Shown: in pieces, positions 46,377 through 55,133 of the stretch
Numbering within the stretch: position 1 is the stretch's first letter
Layout of the letters: every line of letters starts with the position of its first letter
Source of the DNA: Leptospira sp. WS60.C2
GTDB taxonomy: Bacteria > Spirochaetota > Leptospiria > Leptospirales > Leptospiraceae
Direction of reading: 5' to 3'
NCBI RefSeq assembly: GCF_040833955.1
Contig: NZ_CP162134.1
Location: 62,001 to 126,000, forward strand
DNA: 64,000 nucleotides
The notes under the pieces: model-generated
The model's input: the letters and a program-made list of their open reading frames with translations, nothing else
What the model was told of the DNA's origin: nothing
Database searches by the model: none
Made by a program: the position numbers and the translations under genes

Positions 46377-47646
46377 TTCAGAGCTTTTAAGTGAACTAAA
46401 GGATAAGTCAGTCGCAGACCAGTATCCTATTTACAGAAAGATATTTTTTAAAGCAATGAGTTCCATGAAACGTGGATCTCTTCGTATGATCCTTCCGAAT
46501 GGGGAACAGGTGATTTTAGGTGATGCGAATAGTAAATTTGAGCCAAAGTTTCACTCAGCTCTCATTCATGTGAAAAACCCCGTGTTTTTCAAGAAATCGG
46601 TGTTACATGGTGACATTGGGTTTTCTGAATCTTACTTAACGGGGGATTGGGATACTGATTCGATTGAAAACGTGATTTCATGGTTTATTCTAAATGTGGA
46701 TGAGGCTCCCAATTTATCTGGCGCGAAGAAAAAACTTTTCCATCTGGATCTATTCAATCTAGGAAATAAATTTTTACATTTCCTTCGAAGAAACACACTC
46801 ACGGGCAGCAAAAAAAACATAGTAGAACATTATGATTTAGGAAATAGTTTTTATAAACTTTTCCTTGATCCGACAATGACCTATAGTTCTGCCTACTTTG
46901 AATCCTTGGATCAAACTTTGGAAGAAGCACAAACAACAAAAGTGGATAAACTCTGCCAAAAGTTGAAACTAAATCCAAATGACCATTTGCTTGAGATCGG
47001 AAGTGGTTGGGGATTTTTGTCTATCCATGCAGCAAAAAACTATGGTTGCAAAGTTACAACAGTCACTTTGTCAGAAGAACAATACAAATTTGCAAAAGAA
47101 CGAATCGCAAAAGAAGGATTGTCTGATAAAATTGATATCCGTATTCAAGACTATCGATTGGTGGAAGGGAAATTCACAAAACTTGTTTCTGTCGAAATGT
47201 TGGAAGCTGTCGGCGATGCCTATTACGAAACATTCTTTCAAAAGTGCCAAGAACTATTGACACAAGATGGAATTATGGCATTACAAGTGATCACTTGCCC
47301 TGATTCAAGATTCACAGCCTTTAAAAAAGGAATCGATTTTATTCAAAAACACATATTCCCAGGATCACTTCTTCCTTCCATTGGGAGAATGAACCAAGCG
47401 ATCAATCGCACCGGCGATATGTACCTTCATCACTTAGAAGATATGGGTCTTAGTTATGCCAAAACACTTCGAATTTGGTTACGAGCATTTGAAGATAACT
47501 TAACAGAAGTAAGGGCTCAAGGATACAGTGAAACATTTATTCGCAAATGGAGATATTACTTAGCGTATTGCGCAGCTGCATTTCAGATGAGAAATATCAG
47601 TGTGGTGCAATCAGTCTACGTAAGACCGAATAATCTCAACATTTAA
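46333..47646 (+). CDS. Cyclopropane-fatty-acyl-phospholipid synthase family methyltransferase
   Basis: A 437-residue SAM-dependent methyltransferase. The CFA-synthase signatures are HYDLGNSFYKLFLDPTMTYSSAYF, the SAM motif LLEIGSGWGFLSIHAA, and a C-terminal FRMAYCAA-like YYLAYCAAAFQMRNISVVQ. It would add a methylene or methyl group to unsaturated acyl chains of membrane phospholipids. The start is a TTG at 46333 with a good AGGAG site; it overlaps DUF1365 by 44 bases. With the oxidoreductase and DUF1365 partners the product may be more than a simple cyclopropane. Confidence 0.93.
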   Translation: MEKSANQSLLQETIDSELLSELKDKSVADQYPIYRKIFFKAMSSMKRGSLRMILPNGEQVILGDANSKFEPKFHSALIHVKNPVFFKKSVLHGDIGFSESYLTGDWDTDSIENVISWFILNVDEAPNLSGAKKKLFHLDLFNLGNKFLHFLRRNTLTGSKKNIVEHYDLGNSFYKLFLDPTMTYSSAYFESLDQTLEEAQTTKVDKLCQKLKLNPNDHLLEIGSGWGFLSIHAAKNYGCKVTTVTLSEEQYKFAKERIAKEGLSDKIDIRIQDYRLVEGKFTKLVSVEMLEAVGDAYYETFFQKCQELLTQDGIMALQVITCPDSRFTAFKKGIDFIQKHIFPGSLLPSIGRMNQAINRTGDMYLHHLEDMGLSYAKTLRIWLRAFEDNLTEVRAQGYSETFIRKWRYYLAYCAAAFQMRNISVVQSVYVRPNNLNI

Positions 47647-47749
47647 TTCTAAACTTTGACCAATGGGAGGATCGTAAACACCTCCATTGGTCGAATTTCC
47701 GTTCAAAAAACATCTTGCCAAACCAATATGAAACGTTATCTCTCTGTCT

Positions 47750-48196
47750 ATGAGAGAAACCAGATCTGTTTTTACCTTTGAGGAACCAATTGAACGTTTG
47801 TGGTCAGCCGTCACCGTATACGAAGTGTTAGTTCATTGGTTAGCAGATGAGGTCCGTGGTAGACCAAAAGTGGGGGGTGAATTTTCGTGGACTTGGAATC
47901 TCGGATTGGAAGGGCATTTTACATCTCATGGAACCTATAAGAAAATTGAGCCACTAAAAGAACTGGTTATGGAATGGAAAGACCATCCCGCTGGGGATGT
48001 TTTTTTACAGCTTATCTTTGAGTCCACAGGACCAAAATCATCTAAATTAACCATTGTTAATGGAGGGTTTCCTGACAATGATACTTCCAATGTTTGGTTG
48101 GAAAGTGCAAAAGATGCTTGGGATGGACAAGCTGTACACTTAAAAGAGTTTCTAAAAAACAATTCAGACATCAGTAAATTTATAAAAAAATCTTGA
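47750..48196 (+). CDS. AHSA1/SRPBCC-domain protein
   Basis: A 148-residue single-domain protein of the Bet v 1-like AHSA1 family. Typical features are SVFTFEEPIERLWSAVT, VGGEFSWTW, TSHGTYKKIEPLKELVMEW and LTIVNGGFPDND, then the C-terminal helix. These proteins hold hydrophobic ligands or assist other proteins; this one has no distinguishing catalytic feature. It lies about 100 bases after the CFA-synthase-like gene and could be part of the same lipid-related run. Confidence 0.88.
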   Translation: MRETRSVFTFEEPIERLWSAVTVYEVLVHWLADEVRGRPKVGGEFSWTWNLGLEGHFTSHGTYKKIEPLKELVMEWKDHPAGDVFLQLIFESTGPKSSKLTIVNGGFPDNDTSNVWLESAKDAWDGQAVHLKEFLKNNSDISKFIKKS

Positions 48197-48254
48197 TCTC
48201 TCGAGCCTTTCTAAAATCCTGGTAAAAGTAAGGGTTGTTAAGGAGGGTTGGACG

Positions 48255-48617
48255 ATGGAATATCCTGAATTGGAATCTTATTTCCAGAAATTAACTGATA
48301 TAACAGACCGTATCGCAATGATGAACAATCATTTTGATGCGACACCTGAGATCGACATACCACAGTTATCTGAATTTTTTGAAGACATTCAATCCAAGGA
48401 TTGGGAAAATACGGATAGAGAGTATTATGAACTCTTTACTAGTTATTTCACTTTCCATGTGAAAACAGTGGAAGAAATCATTCAAGAAGCACGTGAAATC
48501 TTAAATCCAGAAAATAGAGAACACGTAAAGAAGTTAGTGAGTCACGTTCGTAAGGCTGACGATTGGTTCGTGAGTCTCAAAAAGAAACGTAAACTTGCTC
48601 GCACACAAGTAGCATAA
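48255..48617 (+). CDS. Small acidic helical protein of unknown function
   Basis: A 120-residue cytoplasmic protein, acidic in its first two thirds and basic at the end (LKKKRKLARTQVA), predicted mostly helical. It has a strong AAGGAGG ribosome site. No family recognised, no cysteine, no membrane segment. It stands alone between the AHSA1 gene and the surface-glycan region. Confidence 0.72.
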   Translation: MEYPELESYFQKLTDITDRIAMMNNHFDATPEIDIPQLSEFFEDIQSKDWENTDREYYELFTSYFTFHVKTVEEIIQEAREILNPENREHVKKLVSHVRKADDWFVSLKKKRKLARTQVA

Positions 48618-48700
48618 TCACTCTCTCCCTCATTCGAAAGTCTGGGGGAGGTATCTCAATTCGCTTTACAATTTAATCCAATTCCTTTCTCCTTTCAGAT

Positions 48701-49762
48701 ATGCTCAAGGCACGGTTTCTTTTTTACCCCGTTTTTCTTTTGGTTTTTTTATTTTTAGTCGATTCTGTTTTCAGAATTCCTTATATCCAAACTCTTGCAA
48801 AAATCGATTTAACTGCCGTTAACTATAAAGCAAAATCTGACTTTTTAGAAAAAATCATAAAAGAGAAACCCGGAGTTAACTCTCCTAAAACGAAAAAAAT
48901 TATGTTAGTTTTAGGATCTTCGCGTTTGTTATATTTTGACCATGATGAGCTTGTTTCTTTTTATCCTGATTGGGAAATTTATAATTTATCTTCCGCTGTA
49001 ACAACGCCCGCTTACTATGATTATCAGCTCACAAAAATTTTGGATGCGGGCATCAAACCAGACCTAGTGATCATGGAAACGGATCCAAATCAATTCAATC
49101 AAAACTCTGTTTTCAAAAGTTCGAACTTAACCTATAGTTTTGATTTGGGATATGTTCTCTCCAATTTATCTTTATTTGGAAAAGATCACGTTTCGTTTTA
49201 TCTGGGTCGCAAACTCTTCGCGGTTGGAACTTACAAACCATACATCGACCAAATGTGGAAAAATTATAAAAATCCATATTTAGGCAATGTTCTTGAGATG
49301 CATCAGTCCACTTATGATTATATCCTTTCCCATAATGGAAATGGTATGTCTCCCATTGATAATTATATGGAAAAAGATTCCAACTCTCTTCTTTTGACAA
49401 GCCACAGAACCTTAGATTGGTTATTTGCTTCTTACCAAAGAAGCAATATGCAATTTGGATTTTATGAGAAAATTTTAAGCCGGTTACAAAAGGAAAATAT
49501 CAAAACAGTGATCATTTGGCCTTTATCTTCGCCAGATTTTGAGGCATTGTTAGAAAAAGAATCTCTTGTGAAAACTTGGGAAGAAGAAATAGATACAATC
49601 ACAAAAAATCATAACTTTTCAATCTTAAAGTTAAAAAATGATCCATCATACACTTGTAATGCGTTCGCTGATGGTGGTCATGTGGCAAAAGACTGTTACA
49701 GGGGACTTATGCGATCTATTCTATTGGAATACTTTCGTAAGTATGAGTCAAAGCGGTTGTAA
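48701..49762 (+). CDS. Membrane-anchored SGNH-hydrolase-like protein (DUF1574-like)
   Basis: A 353-residue protein with an N-terminal membrane anchor (5-24) and a large extracytoplasmic domain. An SGNH-type nucleophile motif GSSR is at 72-75 (LVLGSSRLLYF) and a matching D-x-x-H at the C-terminus (Asp324, His327 in FADGGHVAKD). The layout fits the DUF1574 group seen in several paralogues per genome in leptospires. A role in acetylating or de-acetylating surface glycans is inferred from the fold and from the glycosyltransferase genes downstream. Its last 47 bases overlap the end of the convergent metalloprotease gene. Confidence 0.85.
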   Translation: MLKARFLFYPVFLLVFLFLVDSVFRIPYIQTLAKIDLTAVNYKAKSDFLEKIIKEKPGVNSPKTKKIMLVLGSSRLLYFDHDELVSFYPDWEIYNLSSAVTTPAYYDYQLTKILDAGIKPDLVIMETDPNQFNQNSVFKSSNLTYSFDLGYVLSNLSLFGKDHVSFYLGRKLFAVGTYKPYIDQMWKNYKNPYLGNVLEMHQSTYDYILSHNGNGMSPIDNYMEKDSNSLLLTSHRTLDWLFASYQRSNMQFGFYEKILSRLQKENIKTVIIWPLSSPDFEALLEKESLVKTWEEEIDTITKNHNFSILKLKNDPSYTCNAFADGGHVAKDCYRGLMRSILLEYFRKYESKRL

Positions 49763-51227
49763 ATTCTATTCCACAAATGGGAATTGGACCCTGATTTGAG
49801 GCAGAATCCAATACAGATTTCATCGACCTTGGTCGATTTGGATTTTGGATGGGTGTGTCATCTTTCCCTGGAACGAATTTAAGATTAGCATTCAAACCTT
49901 GAGGGGAATCTGCCCAAAAGACAATTCCTTTGGAACCTAAGCCAGTAATCCTTCCATAGTTCTTCCGAGTATTAGGGGCAGAGATTGTAGGAATGCTTGT
50001 CGAATAAAAGTTAGCTGCACCTTGTTTGATCGTCGTTTTGCTTGTAATAGGCGAGACAGGATAGGTAAGTAGTCGGTTTAAACTTGTGGGAAGGGGATAA
50101 CGAAGGGCTGCCCCTGACAAATTGACCGTAATTGGATTTTGATTATCTGATGTGACTTGTTGTACAGAAGATAGGTTGCTGATTTCAAAGCTATAAGCAG
50201 TCAGTAAAGCATACAGCCGAAAGAAAATATCGGAATTATTGTTAGTCAAGTCAGTCGCACTAAAGTTTGCACTGGATCGAAAGACGTTCATCAAGTTTCC
50301 AGTGGAATTTGCTCTGACACCTCCAGTACCTAAAACAGAATTGCGGAAAAATTGGTTTTTTTCTGTCTCTGTGGTTCCTGCGCTATCATACAGGAATCGC
50401 ATAAACACATACGCAAAGGAATACTGTTTGAGTATCTCAGAACTACTTCCACTCCAGTCGAGTAGTGATACCCCATTGATTCCATCGTTGCATCTTGAGT
50501 CATTGACTCCTGCATAACAATCCAATCGACTGATTTGTGGACCAAAACCTGCCAAATCACTTGCGACTTCACTGGTTCCTTCGTTGATCCATAATTCATC
50601 ATTCTGGTTTGCCTCATACATTCTTGGGAATCTGAGTAGGTGTTGGAATTCGTGTGCCGCTGTGGAGGCAAATGCATTTGGGTCTGTTGTGTTGGCAGCG
50701 ATTAACTCTCTTCCATCTAAGTACAAAACTTCTGAGAAATTGGATCTTACTCGTGAGAAAAAATTATCAGGGAAATAATTGATTGGATCGTAAAAACCTG
50801 CCACATACGCACTGTTTGCTGTTGCGCCATCTTTGATGTCAAAAATCAAAATTTTGATTTTCCCATCTCCATCCACATCACTCGGTGGACCAAATGTCGC
50901 CACTAACCTTGGGTAGGTGATCGTATCAAAATCTTTGGCAAATTGGACTAAATTGAAACTGGTAGACAAAGACCTTTCCTTATATACCTCAATGTTGGTG
51001 CCAGAACTCACAAGTTCAACGGGAACACAAACACTGGCTTGTGTTCGTAAGTCTCTAGCCCACAAGTCTGGTCCAGATGTACAATTGGCGCCAAGGATAG
51101 AATACGCACCAAGTAATAGAACTAAGTCGTCATTTTTTCCAATTTCAGAATTAAGCGGATTGCAATGCGAAACTATTGCTGGTATGAAGAAAAAAGGGAT
51201 TAGGATTATTTTTCTGAAATGCATCAT
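49716..51227 (-). CDS. Secreted lipoprotein zinc metalloprotease, M30-like
   Basis: A 503-residue protein with a lipobox-like IVSHC after a hydrophobic signal. The zinc site is HEFQH (192-196) with the downstream glutamate in LWINEGTSEVASDL (Glu216), the arrangement of gluzincins of the M30 (hyicolysin) type. A DVDGDGK segment at about 118 looks like a calcium-binding loop. The C-terminal half is beta-rich. It would be exposed on the cell surface or in the periplasm and cut proteins. Its 5' end overlaps the start of the divergent gene at 51219, and its 3' end overlaps the SGNH gene. Confidence 0.88.
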   Translation of the reverse strand: MMHFRKIILIPFFFIPAIVSHCNPLNSEIGKNDDLVLLLGAYSILGANCTSGPDLWARDLRTQASVCVPVELVSSGTNIEVYKERSLSTSFNLVQFAKDFDTITYPRLVATFGPPSDVDGDGKIKILIFDIKDGATANSAYVAGFYDPINYFPDNFFSRVRSNFSEVLYLDGRELIAANTTDPNAFASTAAHEFQHLLRFPRMYEANQNDELWINEGTSEVASDLAGFGPQISRLDCYAGVNDSRCNDGINGVSLLDWSGSSSEILKQYSFAYVFMRFLYDSAGTTETEKNQFFRNSVLGTGGVRANSTGNLMNVFRSSANFSATDLTNNNSDIFFRLYALLTAYSFEISNLSSVQQVTSDNQNPITVNLSGAALRYPLPTSLNRLLTYPVSPITSKTTIKQGAANFYSTSIPTISAPNTRKNYGRITGLGSKGIVFWADSPQGLNANLKFVPGKDDTPIQNPNRPRSMKSVLDSASNQGPIPICGIEFTTALTHTYESIPIE

Positions 51228-51869
51228 AAATTAGCGGTCTTACTTCTCCTATCTCTCTCTTTCTTTTGGACGAATTCATCTTCTGGAAAGTCCATCGAAG
51301 GTTTGTATTTTTCAGACCGTCAAACAACTGAAAACGGTTATTTACTATTAGGGATAGAAATTTTTACAGAAAAGGGAAAGTATTTTTACAATGCCCAAGA
51401 GCTTCGATACAAAAAAACGCTAGGTTGGGAAGAAATCCTATTTGTAGGAAAAATGACTATGGCAGGGCAAGACTGGCTTCTTGTCCCCGAAGCCTGTCAG
51501 ATTCGGGCCAAAGAAGTCTGGGAAGCCAAATTTGCTTTGTTACGTCGCTTTGATTGTGACCATTTGGTGTTTCGTTTGCACCAAAATGAAAAACGGCAAT
51601 GGGTTCTTTCGGAGTCCTTGCTTGGAACCCAAAAATGGCTTCCCTTGGTCTTTGCAATCGAACACAAGGCTGGCAGTCCTGTCGCTGTCCAAATCCCCAG
51701 TTCGGACGGGGGCGAGGAGGGACTCTGGGGGTTCCATTTGAACGGACTCGGAGGGAAAGGTCCAGAAAGCGCTTGGAACCCTTCTAGGAGGGTTTGGGAG
51801 CCTTTTTCAGGTTTCCATGTGCAGAAAGATCTACAATTCTACCGATGGAAACGAACCTTTTCTAATTGA
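51219..51869 (+). CDS. Exported protein of unknown function
   Basis: A 216-residue protein with a signal peptide (LAVLLLLSLSFFWTNSSSG) and a mature part rich in aromatic residues and beta strands, with two cysteines (EACQIR, RRFDCDH) that could form a disulfide. No family recognised. Its ATG lies within the first codons of the divergent metalloprotease gene (nine-base overlap), and its end overlaps the long frame of the next gene. Possibly a partner or inhibitor of the protease by position, but this is speculative. Confidence 0.7.
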   Translation: MHHKLAVLLLLSLSFFWTNSSSGKSIEGLYFSDRQTTENGYLLLGIEIFTEKGKYFYNAQELRYKKTLGWEEILFVGKMTMAGQDWLLVPEACQIRAKEVWEAKFALLRRFDCDHLVFRLHQNEKRQWVLSESLLGTQKWLPLVFAIEHKAGSPVAVQIPSSDGGEEGLWGFHLNGLGGKGPESAWNPSRRVWEPFSGFHVQKDLQFYRWKRTFSN

Positions 51870-53379
51870 CCCAATCGTTCCTTCCAGGGACTTTCCTTTT
51901 ACATTGAAAAAGATCAGAATTGGGGTGATCGCCGCCGCTGGAAAAGGCACCAGGGCCTACCCCCGTACCAGTTTCATTCCAAAACCACTCTTTGTCATCG
52001 AAGGCAAAACCATCCTTCACCGAAACGTGGAGCTGATGGTCAAAACCTTTGGGATTGAAAAGATTTATGTTCTCGTGGGGCATCTCAAAGAACAAATCAT
52101 TGGTGAAATCGAACAAATTCGGTTAGCGATTCCCAAAGTGGTCATCGAACCAGTGGAATGGACCGAACGTGGTCTTGCTTCTGATGTTGCCAGTTTAGAA
52201 AAAACGATCCGAGAACCTTTTTTGACAATTCTTGGAGATGAGTTTTATTACCGCACAGACCATGAGAATTTCTTAAAAGTGTTAAAGAAACATCCTAAAA
52301 TGTCAGCTTCTATTGGCGTGGTTCGTACATCCTTACTTTCTCGAATTCGAAAAAATTATTCCGTCGTATTAGAAGATGATAAAATTCTAAACCTCGTGGA
52401 AAAACCAGAAAATCCACCAAATGAACTTTTAGGATTAGGTAGTTATTTTTTTACCCCTGAATATTTTGAGTATTTCAAAAAAACACCTGCTTCCGCAAAA
52501 TCAGGTGTGATTGAAATCACTGACGTCATCGACAAAATGGCAAAAGAGTCAAGCGGTGGAGTCTTTGCCACGATGTTAACTTGTGAATACTTTAACATTA
52601 ATTCGATGCAAGACTATTACCATGCTGTTTACGAAGTACGTAATGATTTGTTTTCTAAATTCAAAACAAGCCTGATCATTCCAACTAATAATCATGAACG
52701 ATCGATCACAGATGTGATTGTTGATTTTAAAGATAAATTTAATGAAATCATTGTGATTGATAACGAATCGACAGATCAAACCATTGCTCTTAGCAAAAAA
52801 GAAAAAGTCAAAACGTATACCTTCCCTGGCGATGGTGATCCAACTCGGTTAGGAGAACAAGTTCGTCGTGGGATTGAATATGCAACCGGTGATATTTTAG
52901 TGGTTGTGTCACCTGATGGATCGTTCCGTTCCAAAGATTTTCCAAAACTATTGGAATACATGAAAGATTCAGACATGGTCATCGGTACTAGAACTACAAG
53001 GCAGATGATCGAACAAGGATCTAATCTTAAACCTTTGTATCGTTTGGTAAATCTACTCATGGGAAAACTTGTTGAAGTCTTTTGGTGGGGACAAGAGCCA
53101 CGATTTACCGATGTGGACTGTCAGTTTTTTTCAATTTGGAGAGAGTCTTTCGATCGAGTAAAACCGCAGTTAGTTGTGGAAGATCGGAAGTTCATAGTGG
53201 AACTCATGATTGATATTGTTAGATCCCATATGCGGTGTATTGAAATCCCCGTTTCTTATTTTAAACCAGTGGGACAGGTCGAATACCGATTGCGAGATAT
53301 GATTTCGGATTCATTTCAAATTTTAAAATTGATATTATCAAAAAAGTTTTTCTTAGGAGAAAGTCGCGATGGCGAATAA
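51817..53379 (+). CDS. Fusion of sugar nucleotidyltransferase and GT2 glycosyltransferase
   Basis: Residues about 33-270 are a nucleotidyltransferase of the RmlA/GlmU type: IAAAGKGTRAYPRTSFIPKP contains the full GxGTR and PKP signature. Residues about 283-510 are a GT2-type transferase: SLIIPTNNHERSITDV, VIDNESTDQT, ATGDILVVVSPDG and VDCQFFSIWRESFD. Fusion of an activating enzyme and a transferase in one 520-residue chain is unusual. The frame begins at ATG 51817 inside the previous gene. A TTG at 51904 (residue 30), directly before the first domain, is an equally good or better start. The SDR gene starts 11 bases before this stop. Confidence 0.88.
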   Translation: MCRKIYNSTDGNEPFLIDPIVPSRDFPFTLKKIRIGVIAAAGKGTRAYPRTSFIPKPLFVIEGKTILHRNVELMVKTFGIEKIYVLVGHLKEQIIGEIEQIRLAIPKVVIEPVEWTERGLASDVASLEKTIREPFLTILGDEFYYRTDHENFLKVLKKHPKMSASIGVVRTSLLSRIRKNYSVVLEDDKILNLVEKPENPPNELLGLGSYFFTPEYFEYFKKTPASAKSGVIEITDVIDKMAKESSGGVFATMLTCEYFNINSMQDYYHAVYEVRNDLFSKFKTSLIIPTNNHERSITDVIVDFKDKFNEIIVIDNESTDQTIALSKKEKVKTYTFPGDGDPTRLGEQVRRGIEYATGDILVVVSPDGSFRSKDFPKLLEYMKDSDMVIGTRTTRQMIEQGSNLKPLYRLVNLLMGKLVEVFWWGQEPRFTDVDCQFFSIWRESFDRVKPQLVVEDRKFIVELMIDIVRSHMRCIEIPVSYFKPVGQVEYRLRDMISDSFQILKLILSKKFFLGESRDGE

Positions 53380-54409
53380 GGTATTAGTTACAGGTGGGTG
53401 CGGGTTTTTAGGTTCGCATGTTTGTGAATTATTTCGTAAAGAAGGTTGGGATGTTGTTAGTTTCGACAACATGACAAAATACGAGTTAAAAAGAACCGGT
53501 TACGGCACAGATGCTACTAGAGATTATAATTGGAATTATTTAAAATCCCTAGGTGTTACCATGGTAAAAGGTGACATCAGAAACTTGGAACATTTGATGG
53601 ATCGAAGTGCTGATTGCGATTATATCATTCACACAGCAGCTCAACCTGCAATGACCATCTCTTGGGAAGATCCAGAACTAGATTTTTCGACGAACGTGAT
53701 TGGAACATTCAACGTCATGGAAGCCGCAAGAAAACACAAAATTCCTGTTGTGAATACTTCCTCCATTCACGTTTACGGAAACTCCATCAATGATAGTTTG
53801 AAAGAAGATAAAACTTCTTATGTAAGGGAACCTGTTGAAATTCCTGTCACACATCCTACAATGGTTGGTCAAATTTCGCCTCTCCATGCATCTAAAATGA
53901 GTGCCGAACACTATGTTCGCTCTTACACTGATATGTATGGGGTGAAAGCTGCCAGTTTCCGGTTTACAGGAATCTATGGTGAACGTCAGTTTGGTGGAGA
54001 AGACCATGGATGGGTTGCCAATTTTGCAATCCGTTCGGTATTTGGATTGCCACTTCGCATTTTTGGAACAGGAAAACAAACACGAGACATCCTTCATGCC
54101 GAAGATGGTGCAAAATCGTATTTGGAATTTTTTAAAAATCCAATTCCTGGTGTTTACAATATTGGCGGTGCAAGTCCTCACAAAATTTCTTTATTGGAAT
54201 GTATCACTCTCATCGGAGAGATTCTTGGTAAGAAACAAGAAATCCTTTTTGAAGTGGAACGACCTGGCGATATGCGTTACTTTATTTGTGATATCTCAGA
54301 GGCGAAAAAATTCGGATTCAACCCGAAAATCCTTCCAAAGGAAGGAGTCACTCGCCTTTTGAAATGGATTGAAGCAAACAAAGACGTATTCAACATCGCT
54401 GGAAAATAG
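53369..54409 (+). CDS. SDR-family sugar-nucleotide epimerase/dehydratase homologue lacking the YxxxK tyrosine
   Basis: A 346-residue extended SDR with the NAD motif VTGGCGFLGSH and the sugar-nucleotide-epimerase pattern: HTAAQPAM, TSSIHVYGN, FRFTGIYGERQFGGEDHGW and IFGTGKQTRDILHAEDGA. It most resembles CDP-tyvelose/paratose 2-epimerase-like proteins. In these enzymes the active-site Tyr lies four residues before Lys; here that position is Leu172 (PLHASKMSAE, Lys176; codon CTC). Activity may be altered, or another residue may act as the base. It sits between the fusion gene and a GT2 gene in a tight operon, so it should work on the same sugar. Confidence 0.9.
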   Translation: MANKVLVTGGCGFLGSHVCELFRKEGWDVVSFDNMTKYELKRTGYGTDATRDYNWNYLKSLGVTMVKGDIRNLEHLMDRSADCDYIIHTAAQPAMTISWEDPELDFSTNVIGTFNVMEAARKHKIPVVNTSSIHVYGNSINDSLKEDKTSYVREPVEIPVTHPTMVGQISPLHASKMSAEHYVRSYTDMYGVKAASFRFTGIYGERQFGGEDHGWVANFAIRSVFGLPLRIFGTGKQTRDILHAEDGAKSYLEFFKNPIPGVYNIGGASPHKISLLECITLIGEILGKKQEILFEVERPGDMRYFICDISEAKKFGFNPKILPKEGVTRLLKWIEANKDVFNIAGK

Positions 54410-54410
54410 T

Positions 54411-55133
54411 ATGGCGAACAAAACTCTTGTAGTCATCCCCGCATACAATGAAGCCGCAACGATTGAAGAAGTCGTTCGCGGTGCGATTGTCTATGCTGAC
54501 GTATCGGTCACAGATGATGCAAGTAAGGATGAAACTCCCGCTATCTTAAAAAAACTCCAAAAAGAATTTGGTTCAAAATTAAATGTAATTCGTCACGAAA
54601 AAAATACCCACATTCCAAAAGGGATACAAGATGGGATGAAGTATGCGGTTGAAAGACAATATGACTGGGTGATTACGATGGATGCTGGTTTGTCTCATGA
54701 TGCCGCCTACTTAAAAGACTTTATCCAATTCCCAAATTGTGATTTGGTCATAGGTTCTCGTACATCTACTGTGAATGTGCCTATGTATCGAAAGTTTATT
54801 TCATGGCTTGCTGCCAAAGTGATGAATTATTGTTTGTCTCGAGGAATCTTCAATCTAATCGGTGATAACCTTCGTGATTGTACAAGCGGGTATCGAAGGT
54901 ATTCAAAGGAAATGTTCTCAAAGATTGCAAACTATCCATTAGAGTCTGTTGCCTTTGACTTTCATATGGAAGCTCTTTCCATAGTATCAAAAAACAAGGG
55001 TACAATCCAAGAACTACCAATCAAGTATGTATTTTCCAATAGTAGTTTCAATCGGAAAGTGCTCAAACTTGCCATTCAATTTGCTAAAAAACTTTTATTG
55101 AGAAAATGGAAACTGATTCCCGAGTATCCATAA
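54411..55133 (+). CDS. GT2 glycosyltransferase (dolichol-phosphate mannosyltransferase-like)
   Basis: A 240-residue GT2 enzyme starting at the ATG at 54411, one base after the SDR stop; a longer upstream frame is not needed because MANKTLVVIPAYNEAATIEEV is the typical start. Family motifs are TDDASKDET and, at the DxD site, TMDAGLSHD, in which the second Asp is Gly. DCTSGYRRYSKEMF is a DPM1-like block. It lacks the C-terminal membrane helices of long DPM enzymes. It probably transfers a sugar to a lipid carrier feeding the GT-C-like protein at 56699. Its end overlaps the next gene by 28 bases. Confidence 0.92.
   Translation: MANKTLVVIPAYNEAATIEEVVRGAIVYADVSVTDDASKDETPAILKKLQKEFGSKLNVIRHEKNTHIPKGIQDGMKYAVERQYDWVITMDAGLSHDAAYLKDFIQFPNCDLVIGSRTSTVNVPMYRKFISWLAAKVMNYCLSRGIFNLIGDNLRDCTSGYRRYSKEMFSKIANYPLESVAFDFHMEALSIVSKNKGTIQELPIKYVFSNSSFNRKVLKLAIQFAKKLLLRKWKLIPEYP

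Noticed and set aside
54369..54410. Upstream start for the GT2 gene inside the SDR gene
   Set aside because: The ATG at 54411 gives the standard GT2 N-terminus directly after the SDR stop.
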